Assembly (NCBI GenBank): GCA_014859985.1
Contig: JACZKN010000546.1
Location: forward strand, 1 to 15,614
Origin: Candidatus Krumholzibacteriia bacterium
Lineage (GTDB): Bacteria; Krumholzibacteriota; Krumholzibacteriia; LZORAL124-64-63
DNA: 15,614 nucleotides
Reading direction: 5' to 3'
A program made the position numbers and the translations under genes. The first letter of the stretch is position 1; each line of letters begins with the position of its first letter. Positions 1-6,030 of this stretch are shown piece after piece. The notes under the pieces were generated by a model that was given only the letters and a program-made list of their open reading frames with translations, was not told the origin of the DNA and made no database searches.

Positions 1-1
1 T

Positions 2-37
2 GCTTTACTGGATCTCATGAAAGACGGCTTCCTTTGA
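2..37 (+). CDS. C-terminal tail of an upstream reading frame (partial, uncertain)
   Basis: Reading from base 2, eleven sense codons run from the window edge to a TGA at 35-37 and encode ALLDLMKDGFL. This is too short to identify alone. The tail resembles LDIVSRDGFL inside the following ATPase: both share a CTG-GA(T/C) start and a GAC-GGC-TT(C/T)-CTT end, with one codon gap. It could be the end of an N-terminal ATPase half, the end of a paralogue, or the chance end of an unrelated gene. The window edge prevents a decision. Confidence 0.3.
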   Translation, partial: ALLDLMKDGFL

Positions 38-92
38 CAGGGAATTTGGTGACTTCGCACTCCCATAATCCCATGTCTGAAGCCGTCTTTCA
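18..92. repeat. Perfect 14-bp inverted repeat with 47-nt spacer
   Basis: Bases 18-31 (TGAAAGACGGCTTC) are the exact reverse complement of bases 79-92 (GAAGCCGTCTTTCA). The spacer is 32-78. A 14-bp perfect match at this distance is very unlikely by chance. Smaller complementary pairs inside the spacer (40-43 with 69-72, and 49-51 with 58-60) would let the whole 75 nt fold as a compound hairpin. It overlaps the end of the upstream frame and the candidate starts of the ATPase ORF. It may be a miniature element, the scar of a mobile element, or an RNA structure; no transposase gene is visible. Confidence 0.7.
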
Positions 93-1410
93 ACCTTTTC
101 AGCCCTTTCGAATGCTCGGATTTATGCAATCATGGGGTAGAGAAGTACTGAGGAAGAGCCAAGACTCTCTGGTTGATCAGATGGAGGAGTTGAAGAGACG
201 GACCCTGGACATTGTGTCTCGAGACGGCTTTCTTGCGTTTGGTTCAAAAACGCTAGCATCGACGAGTGAACTGATCGGAGGCGCGCACCAACGCGGTGAG
301 CTCCCGGCGAAGATCAAGCCAAGATTTGTAGATGATCTATTGGAAAAAGGTGTATGCATTTGCAATCGAGAGATCGGCGCAGACGAGGTCACGGCGTTAG
401 AGCGATGGCGATCCTGCACGGGTTTAGCGGAGCTCGAGGAGACTATTGCCCTTACTCGTGGTGCGGTTGATTCGTTGACAGCGCGTCGGGAAGTGCTGTT
501 CCAGTCGCTTGCGGAGCTTATTGCGGACCGTCAAAAGTACAATGCAGAGCTAAGAGGCGTACGGAAAGAACTTGGCGATATCGAGGATGCTCTAGGGGCT
601 GCGGGCGGAGAAGACGCAGAGAAGATCGCTCGTCGGCTCGCGGAATTGCATAAAAACGAGGTTGATGCTAAAGTTTCGGAACGAAGGCTCGAGGACGAGA
701 TTGCCGAACTTGATGAAGAGCTCGAGCTTTGCAAGAGCGAATTGAAGCACCTACGAGCCCAAGGCGTTGAGGCTGAGCTGATTAAGAAACAGAAGGAAAG
801 CGTTGATAACGTCGCGGACGCGCTTGAGGCAATCAAGAACCTACAGACCGATGACGTTCGCAGGGCGGTCAGTTCGAGTGTCGAAGAAATATGGTCTCGT
901 GTGGCGATCAAAGATTACATTGCTAGCCTCGGAAACGACTTTAGACTTTCTCTCAAGAAGCGCGTTCACGGAGTTGAGGTCCCTGTGTATGGGCCGTCGA
1001 CTGGAGAAAAGCAGGTCTTGGCGTTGTCGTTTGTTGCCAGCCTAGTTAGAAAGGCCGCTGAGAACCTTGAAGCGCACCGCAGCGACCCCGGTGCCGGAGC
1101 GCCAATCGGGGGGGAATATCCGTTGGTCATGGATTCAGCGTTTGGGAGTCTTGAGGATGAGTATCGTGAGTCTGTCGCGCAGTGGATCCCCACTCTAGCC
1201 CAACAGGTTGTCCTGCTTGTATCGAATTCGCAGTGGAAACACGAGGTGGAATCGTCGGTCCGTGAACGCATCGGCAAAGAGTACATATTGGAATTGCACA
1301 GCAGTAAGGCGGGCTCGGAGAGGGCTATCGACTGCGGTGGCGTAAAATATGACTATGTGGTTGAAACGACAGAACCTTCCGAGTTTACCAAGATAGCTGA
1401 GGTTAAGTAA
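49..1410 (+). CDS. SMC/Rad50-like ATPase of the DndD type, C-terminal half (N-terminal half absent from this ORF)
   Basis: The visible protein holds a coiled-coil-rich region and the C-terminal ABC-ATPase half. A CxC motif (VCICNREI, cysteine codons at 355 and 361) lies where Rad50 and DndD proteins have their metal hook. Long charged helices follow, then the ABC signature STGEKQ (about 996-1013), the Walker B strand YPLVMD with Asp codon at 1132, the D-loop FGSLEDEY, and a hydrophobic strand VVLLVSNSQ. No Walker A motif is present, so the ATP site is incomplete without another polypeptide. Start choice is uncertain: GTG at 49 has AGGGA five bases upstream, TTG at 34 and ATG at 73 are alternatives, and the frame is open to the window edge. 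The first 25 or so residues (FQPFQPF and neighbours) do not look like coiled coil. Together with the flanking inverted repeat this suggests a split or truncated gene. It overlaps the next gene by one base (TAATG). Family membership is inferred from motifs. Confidence 0.7.
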   Translation: MTSHSHNPMSEAVFQPFQPFRMLGFMQSWGREVLRKSQDSLVDQMEELKRRTLDIVSRDGFLAFGSKTLASTSELIGGAHQRGELPAKIKPRFVDDLLEKGVCICNREIGADEVTALERWRSCTGLAELEETIALTRGAVDSLTARREVLFQSLAELIADRQKYNAELRGVRKELGDIEDALGAAGGEDAEKIARRLAELHKNEVDAKVSERRLEDEIAELDEELELCKSELKHLRAQGVEAELIKKQKESVDNVADALEAIKNLQTDDVRRAVSSSVEEIWSRVAIKDYIASLGNDFRLSLKKRVHGVEVPVYGPSTGEKQVLALSFVASLVRKAAENLEAHRSDPGAGAPIGGEYPLVMDSAFGSLEDEYRESVAQWIPTLAQQVVLLVSNSQWKHEVESSVRERIGKEYILELHSSKAGSERAIDCGGVKYDYVVETTEPSEFTKIAEVK

Positions 1411-1874
1411 TGGAAAAGAGAATTTCTCCTCCGCGAGAATACGAGGAGCTATTGGATGAGCTGGTCGCTGAGGGGGGCGCAGGGAATGGTCGTGCGGTCT
1501 TTCGCACGAAACAGAAGGCCATGATGTTTGCCGCTGCACTAGGCGCAGCCCGCGGTCGCCGGACACCTCTTAAGGCCAAGGGAACACAGATTCGCTTTGA
1601 TATCTTTCAAAACGCTATGGACGATGGGTTTGTACGTGCCGTCGGGGCTGCTGCATCTTGCGATTTGACTGTTCTGGGTCCCGATCGGCAAGAAGAGCTC
1701 GCAACGATCTTTGAGGAGTACGCTTGTACCGGGTTGGAAGAAATGTCGGACATCTTCCGGACGGGGACCGGATCAAGGCTGGAAATTGTTGTCGACCTAA
1801 TAATGAAGACTCGACTGGCGCCGCAAGAAGGAGATGACGTCGATGAGGAGCTTCTTCGTGACCTAATGGGTTAG
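1410..1874 (+). CDS. Small protein resembling DNA phosphorothioation-associated protein 4
   Basis: This 154-residue soluble protein has no signal peptide or membrane segment. The pattern KAMMFAAALGAARGRRTPL (residues about 37-55), followed near residue 110 by IFEEYACTGLEEM, matches my memory of the small family annotated 'DNA phosphorothioation-associated protein 4'. Its biochemical role is not known to me. The ATG overlaps the TAA of the DndD-like ATPase by one base, so the two are probably translationally coupled and may act together. Proximity to a full dnd cluster supports the family call. Composition is less GC-rich than the atp genes. The acidic C-terminus (EGDDVDEELLRDLM) is notable. 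It could instead be an unrelated small protein of a defence ATPase pair. Confidence 0.6.
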   Translation: MEKRISPPREYEELLDELVAEGGAGNGRAVFRTKQKAMMFAAALGAARGRRTPLKAKGTQIRFDIFQNAMDDGFVRAVGAAASCDLTVLGPDRQEELATIFEEYACTGLEEMSDIFRTGTGSRLEIVVDLIMKTRLAPQEGDDVDEELLRDLMG

Positions 1875-2164
1875 GAGGGGACCAACAAGTAATACAAGTA
1901 CATGCCTCGCATCGTCGTTGGTATACATTTGATGTTCAGAGAGTAACAGGTGACCTTTATGAATCGCATGACAATGAGGCACTTTGAGCGGAAAGACTTC
2001 GAGCGCGAGACCTTTTTATCAGTTGGCGGGAGAGAACAGCTTCGAGCGGCCGAGCTGTACGAAAGTTGGGGTGGGGAGCCGTCGCCAATTGAATAATGCG
2101 TGGCGAATGGGCGTCTCCCCGTTAGCTGCGGTAAACACCGAATTTGAGTGTAATCTCGGCTGAA
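1875..2164. other. Gap between convergent gene sets, containing one candidate small ORF
   Basis: This 290-nt stretch separates the rightward ATPase operon from the leftward cysteine desulfurase gene. It contains the candidate small ORF at 1959-2096. A 6-bp inverted pair ACCAAC (1881-1886) and GTTGGT (1917-1922) is too weak, with too large a loop, to call a terminator. A 4-bp stem CGGT-AAAC-ACCG near 2138-2149 has no U-tract. No tRNA, CRISPR or convincing terminator is visible. Confidence 0.4.
1959..2096 (+). CDS. Candidate small protein, 45 residues, unknown function
   Basis: ATG at 1959 is preceded by AGGTG at 1948-1952, six bases upstream, a plausible ribosome binding site. An in-frame TAA at 1944-1946 bounds the frame upstream. 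The product starts MNRMTMRHFERKDFERE and ends SWGGEPSPIE. It is highly charged and has no membrane segment or cysteine. It lies 84 bases after the phosphorothioation-associated gene on the same strand and converges on dndA. I recognise no family. It could be a real small gene of the upstream operon, the remnant of a longer gene, or chance. The good ribosome binding site and protein-like composition are the only support. Confidence 0.35.
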   Translation: MNRMTMRHFERKDFERETFLSVGGREQLRAAELYESWGGEPSPIE

Positions 2165-3304
2165 TTACCGTAGGAGGGCTATTTCTTCAATCATCTGCGT
2201 AAGATTATCAAGGTTTACGCGATGGTCCCACGAGATACGAATACTGCTGTCAATCGAGTCATTATGGACTTTCATGGCGACAAGAACGTGTGAGCGCGAG
2301 CGAGAAGCGGAAGTGCATGCGGAGCCATTGGAGACGCAATACCGTCCGCGAAGCGCAACAAAGATTGCCTCTGCGTCGATCGGGCTGAAATCGACACAAA
2401 TGCAGTTGGGAAGGGCCTCGCCGGAGCCGACAATAGAGAAGCCGAGGCCCTCGACCAGCGCAACCAACTGGTCCCGGACTTCATGGCACTTCCGAAATGT
2501 AGCTTCAACTCTCGCCGCCTTGATCTCAGAGGCAAGTCCCAACCCCGCGACCGCTGCTACTGGTATGGTCCCAGGCCGCAGGCCAGCCTCTTGGCCGCCC
2601 CCATGCATGATTGGTCGAATCTTGAGGTGTACTTGACGGCGCCTGTTGACCGCAAGGGCGCCAATGCCCTTGGGCGCGCCGATCTTGTGTCCGCTAACTG
2701 ATACGAGATCTGCATCGCGGAGGAACTGCTGGCCCGGGAGCTTGCAGAAGGATTGTGCCGCGTCCGTATGGACAAGAACGTTGCGATCGTGAAGTTGGCC
2801 AATTAGTTCGCGGATAGGTTGGACGGCGCCGGTTTCGTTGTTGGCATGGATTATGGTCGCAAGCAGAGTGTTGTCTCGAATCGCGTCCATAACGGCTGAA
2901 GCAGAGATGGCTCCGCTACTTGCAGGGGGAACAAACGTAATCGAAAACCCCTGGGATTCGAGGAATCGGCAGGGCTCCAGTACAGACTTGTGCTCGATCG
3001 CTGTCGTGATTATGTGATTCTTGCCTGCATCGCGCCCGTATTCAGCTAATCCAAGAAGTGCCAGATTGTTGCTTTCCGTTGCACCGCTCGTAAAATGGAT
3101 TTCAGCGGGTTCAAAAGAAATGGCGGCAGCGACTTGGCGGCGCGCGTGTTCCAAGGCTCGTTTTGCATCGGTCCCCATTTCGTGCGTCCGGCTACCGGCA
3201 TTGCCAAAATCCTCAACCATGTACCGCATGACCAGATCGGCAACTTCGGGCTCAACCGGGGTCGTTGCACAAAAATCCAAGTAAACTGGCCGCTTGGCTC
3301 CCAT
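2165..3304 (-). CDS. dndA: Cysteine desulfurase of the phosphorothioation system
   Basis: A PLP enzyme of the NifS/IscS family. It removes sulfur from L-cysteine as an enzyme-bound persulfide, which in this pathway supplies DndC. From ATG at 3304 it is 379 residues, normal for the family. Visible signatures: VYLDFCATTP near the N-terminus; FTSGATESNN (71-80); His105 in AIEHKSV, which stacks on PLP in homologues; NNETGA; HTDAAQS (179-185); the PLP-binding lysine in SGHK (Lys207); GLRPGT; and the catalytic cysteine in GSACTSAS (Cys330). The ATG is chosen over an in-frame TTG at 3331 because AAGGAGA lies about 12 bases upstream of it, while the TTG has no such site. The gene is divergent from dndBCDE, the classical dnd layout. 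It could also serve Fe-S assembly, but its position makes a dedicated DndA role most likely. Confidence 0.9.
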   Translation of the reverse strand: MGAKRPVYLDFCATTPVEPEVADLVMRYMVEDFGNAGSRTHEMGTDAKRALEHARRQVAAAISFEPAEIHFTSGATESNNLALLGLAEYGRDAGKNHIITTAIEHKSVLEPCRFLESQGFSITFVPPASSGAISASAVMDAIRDNTLLATIIHANNETGAVQPIRELIGQLHDRNVLVHTDAAQSFCKLPGQQFLRDADLVSVSGHKIGAPKGIGALAVNRRRQVHLKIRPIMHGGGQEAGLRPGTIPVAAVAGLGLASEIKAARVEATFRKCHEVRDQLVALVEGLGFSIVGSGEALPNCICVDFSPIDAEAIFVALRGRYCVSNGSACTSASRSRSHVLVAMKVHNDSIDSSIRISWDHRVNLDNLTQMIEEIALLR

Positions 3305-3334
3305 GGTGCCTGTCTGTCTCCTTTTAAGCAAAAA

Positions 3335-3354
3335 TACGTTGACAAAAACACGTA
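3335..3354. promoter_or_regulatory. Candidate DndB operator: TACGT-N10-ACGTA
   Basis: TACGT at 3335-3339 and ACGTA at 3350-3354 form a perfect inverted repeat inside the dndA-dndB gap. From memory, Salmonella DndB binds two sites of the form TACG-N10-CGTA in its own promoter. Here the TACG and CGTA cores are 12 bases apart, two more than that motif. The site covers the -35 box of the dndB promoter, so binding should block transcription. I found only one copy in the gap. Confidence 0.55.
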
Positions 3355-3366
3355 CGCCGGTAATCT
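3339..3366 (+). promoter_or_regulatory. Promoter of dndBCDE
   Basis: A perfect -35 hexamer TTGACA lies at 3339-3344. After a 16-base spacer, TAATCT at 3361-3366 serves as a -10 box with the important first, second and last bases conserved. Initiation near 3373 would give a leader of about 47 bases before the dndB ATG at 3420. The -35 lies within the candidate DndB operator. This is a sequence-only prediction. Confidence 0.55.
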
Positions 3367-3372
3367 CTTCAC

Positions 3373-3401
3373 ATACTAGCGCCGCCCGCAGCTAAAAACA
3401 A
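3373..3401 (-). promoter_or_regulatory. Possible promoter of dndA
   Basis: On the minus strand TTGTTT (complement of 3396-3401) is followed after 17 bases by TAGTAT (complement of 3373-3378). Matches to the consensus are 3/6 and 4/6. Initiation near 3366 would give a leader of about 60 bases before the dndA ATG. The elements interleave with the dndB promoter. The prediction is weak. Confidence 0.3.
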
Positions 3402-3419
3402 GTGCGATCGGGGGGAATC

Positions 3420-4517
3420 ATGGATCCGGGCTTCGGCTATGTCTTTCCGGCAATTAGAGGTATTCAGGCAGGTCGTGAGTTCTATGTCTCGATGTGCCCA
3501 CTCAGGCTCTTGAACAAGCTCTTTAGCTACGACGAAGAAGAGGTTCGTCCGGAAATGCGGGCCCAGCGCACCTTGAACAAGGCTCGCATCCCTGAAATGG
3601 CCCGCTACATGACCAAGAACGCCAAGGGGTACGTTTTTTCGGCGATCACGGCGTCCGTGGACGGTACACTGAAATTTGATCCCGCCGATGAATCCGCCGA
3701 GGGGCGCAAGATCGGGTCCCTCCACGTGTCACTCGATGCACGCTTCATCATCAACGATGGCCAGCACCGCCGTGCCGCAATCAAGACCGCTCTCGAAGAG
3801 CGCCCCGATCTAGGAGATGAAACTATCGCGGTCGTTCTGTTCGTTGACCGCGGACTGAAGCGCTCCCAGCAGATGTTCGCGGATCTCAATCGCCACGCGG
3901 TCAGGCCCAGTAAGTCATTGGGTGTGCTCTTTGATCACCGAGACGAAATGGCGCAGATGATTCGGCTGGCGATCCTGAACTCGGAATTCTTTCGCGATAT
4001 CGTAGAACTGGAACGCAGCTCGCTGTCTAAAGGGTCGCGCAAGCTCGTTACGCTCAGCTCCCTCTATGGGGGCACCATGGCACTATTTGATGGCGTCGAG
4101 ATCGGATCCCAGGACGATGGGGTCAAGCTCGCGCGGGAGTTCTGGGAGTCCGTGGCGCGGAATATCCCCGAGTGGCGCATGGTTCAGGAGCGTAAGATGG
4201 CTGCTCGTGGAGTGCGGGAGGACTTCATCCACTCGCATGGGACAGTGATCCACTCGATCGGCTATGTTGGCAACGCGCTACTCAAGCGTGACCCAAAGAC
4301 CTGGAAGCGTTCCTTGGCCAAGATCAAGACAATCGACTGGGCACGCTCCAACCATCGTCTTTGGGAGGGGCGGGCCATGACCGGCGGCCGCGTCCAGAAG
4401 GCCAGGAACAACGTCGTTCTGACAGTTAACGCAATCAAGCGCCATATCGGTCTGCCGCTCAGCCCGGAAGAGCAGCGAGTCGAAGACGCGTTCATGGGGA
4501 TGAAAAATGTCGGGTGA
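3420..4517 (+). CDS. dndB: DNA phosphorothioation regulator DndB (DGQHR domain)
   Basis: A 365-residue protein opening GYVFPAIRGIQAGREFYVSM, typical of DndB. The DGQHR motif that names the domain is at residues 113-117 (INDGQHRRAAIKTAL), followed by VVLFVD and QQMFADLNRHAVRPSKSL. In known systems DndB is not needed for chemistry; it lowers the frequency of modification and acts as a transcriptional repressor of the dnd operon. Cys26 in YVSMCPLRL is close to the position of the Salmonella cysteine (Cys29, from memory) reported as important for DNA binding. ATG at 3420 is preferred over GTG at 3402 because GGGGG (3411-3415) lies four bases upstream and the DndB-like sequence starts there. Its end overlaps dndC by 11 bases. 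A candidate operator for this protein sits just upstream. Confidence 0.92.
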   Translation: MDPGFGYVFPAIRGIQAGREFYVSMCPLRLLNKLFSYDEEEVRPEMRAQRTLNKARIPEMARYMTKNAKGYVFSAITASVDGTLKFDPADESAEGRKIGSLHVSLDARFIINDGQHRRAAIKTALEERPDLGDETIAVVLFVDRGLKRSQQMFADLNRHAVRPSKSLGVLFDHRDEMAQMIRLAILNSEFFRDIVELERSSLSKGSRKLVTLSSLYGGTMALFDGVEIGSQDDGVKLAREFWESVARNIPEWRMVQERKMAARGVREDFIHSHGTVIHSIGYVGNALLKRDPKTWKRSLAKIKTIDWARSNHRLWEGRAMTGGRVQKARNNVVLTVNAIKRHIGLPLSPEEQRVEDAFMGMKNVG

Positions 4518-6030
4518 CGCGAAGTCGGTGTTCCGCGAAGGCGGGTTTCGTGCCGTCATTGCGGCCGTACACGAAGAAATCCAGGAGATCTACCTTTCGG
4601 ATAAGACGCCCTGGGTTATCGGCTACAGCGGGGGCAAGGATTCCACGGCGATACTGCAACTGTGCTGGAACGCCGTCGCGGAGCTGCCGGTCGAGAAGCG
4701 GACGAAGCCGATCCACGTGATCAGCACGGACACGCTTGTCGAGAACCCGGTCGTCGCGCTTTGGGTAAACCGATCCCTGGAGGTCATGGCTGACGCCGCC
4801 CGTGTACAGTCCATGCCGATAGTACCCCACAGGTTGACGCCCAAGCTGAGCCAGTCATTCTGGGTCAACCTGATTGGGCGGGGGTACCCCGCGCCGCGGC
4901 TCAAATTTCGGTGGTGCACCGAGCGGTTGAAGATCCATCCGTCGAACGACTTCATTCGTCAAACCGTCCAGGAGCACGGCGAAGTGATCCTGGTCCTGGG
5001 GATCCGGAAGGCCGAGAGCTCGAAGCGCGCCGCCACCATGGCCCGTCACGGCAAGAAGTCCGTTCGGGACCGCCTGACCCCAAACGCTAGCATGCAGAAC
5101 AGCCTCATCTACACACCGATCGAAAGCTGGTCGAACGACGACGTGTGGATGTACCTCATGCAGGTTAAGAACTCCTGGGGTTACAACAACAAGGACCTGC
5201 TAACCATGTATCAGGGGGCGACGGCGGACGGCGAATGCCCGTTGGTCGTTGACACCAACACGCCCAGTTGTGGCAACAGCCGTTTCGGCTGCTGGGTGTG
5301 CACATTGGTCGATGAGGACAAATCGATGACCGCGATGGTTCAGAACGACATCGAGAAGGAGTGGATGGCTCCGCTTCTGGAGATCCGCAACGAACTCGAT
5401 TTCCGCACCGAAGCTGCCCGGCAGCGGGACCAGGCCAACCGCGACATGCGCCGCATGACGGGTCAGGTCAAGTACTTCGAGGATAAGGAGGGCCGAGGGC
5501 GTCTGATCAAGGGGCCCTACACCCAGAAAGCCCGCGCTCATTGGCTGCGGCGTGTACTTGAAGCCCAGCGCCTCGTCCGGGAGCGCGGACCCGTGGAGGT
5601 CCGGAACTGGGATCTCATCACGCTCGGTGAACTCGAGGAGATCCGCCGGATCTGGGTAGGCGAGAAGCACGAGGTGGAGGACTTGCTCCCCAGGATCTAC
5701 GAGGAGGAGACCGGGGCGCCTTATCCTGGCCCAAACGCGGAAGAGGACCCCGTCCTGAACGATTCAGCTCTGAAAGTGCTCCGCGACATCACCGGGGACA
5801 ACGAGCTCCACTACGAGTTGGTGCGCAATCTTCTGGACATCGAGCGGCAGTATCGGAACCGCGCGCTGCGACGGGGTCTGTTTCACGATCTGAAACAGGC
5901 AATCAGCCGGTGTTTCTACGACGGAGAGGACGACGCTCTGGAGCGAGCCCGCACGCGGGCCCAGCTGCGAGACACCGAGAGCACCGACGAGCTTAGGGAG
6001 CTGGCGGCACAGGAAGGGGGCGCATCGTGA
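4507..6030 (+). CDS. dndC: DNA phosphorothioation sulfurtransferase DndC (PAPS reductase-like ATP pyrophosphatase)
   Basis: A 507-residue protein, normal for DndC. The PP-loop SGGKDST (41-47) binds ATP as in PAPS reductases and tRNA sulfur-transfer enzymes. Next come STDTLVENP (73-81), RWCTERLK with Cys137, and a cysteine group GEC (Cys244), PSC (Cys255) and GCWVC (Cys262, Cys265). Four of these cysteines are likely to hold the 4Fe-4S cluster known in DndC. The family role is to activate the DNA backbone phosphate with ATP and pass on the sulfur delivered by DndA. The charged C-terminal third (from about 300) is part of the usual DndC length. ATG at 4507 lies inside the end of dndB (11-base overlap), and the stop overlaps the dndD GTG by four bases, so translation is probably coupled throughout. 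Confidence 0.95.
   Translation: MSGDAKSVFREGGFRAVIAAVHEEIQEIYLSDKTPWVIGYSGGKDSTAILQLCWNAVAELPVEKRTKPIHVISTDTLVENPVVALWVNRSLEVMADAARVQSMPIVPHRLTPKLSQSFWVNLIGRGYPAPRLKFRWCTERLKIHPSNDFIRQTVQEHGEVILVLGIRKAESSKRAATMARHGKKSVRDRLTPNASMQNSLIYTPIESWSNDDVWMYLMQVKNSWGYNNKDLLTMYQGATADGECPLVVDTNTPSCGNSRFGCWVCTLVDEDKSMTAMVQNDIEKEWMAPLLEIRNELDFRTEAARQRDQANRDMRRMTGQVKYFEDKEGRGRLIKGPYTQKARAHWLRRVLEAQRLVRERGPVEVRNWDLITLGELEEIRRIWVGEKHEVEDLLPRIYEEETGAPYPGPNAEEDPVLNDSALKVLRDITGDNELHYELVRNLLDIERQYRNRALRRGLFHDLKQAISRCFYDGEDDALERARTRAQLRDTESTDELRELAAQEGGAS

Noticed and set aside
1881..1922. Terminator after the phosphorothioation-associated gene
   Set aside because: The ACCAAC/GTTGGT pair has only six base pairs, a 30-base loop and no U-tract.
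3302..3331. TTG at 3331 as the dndA start
   Set aside because: It has no ribosome binding site, and the AAGGAGA that could serve as one lies downstream of it, ahead of the ATG at 3304.
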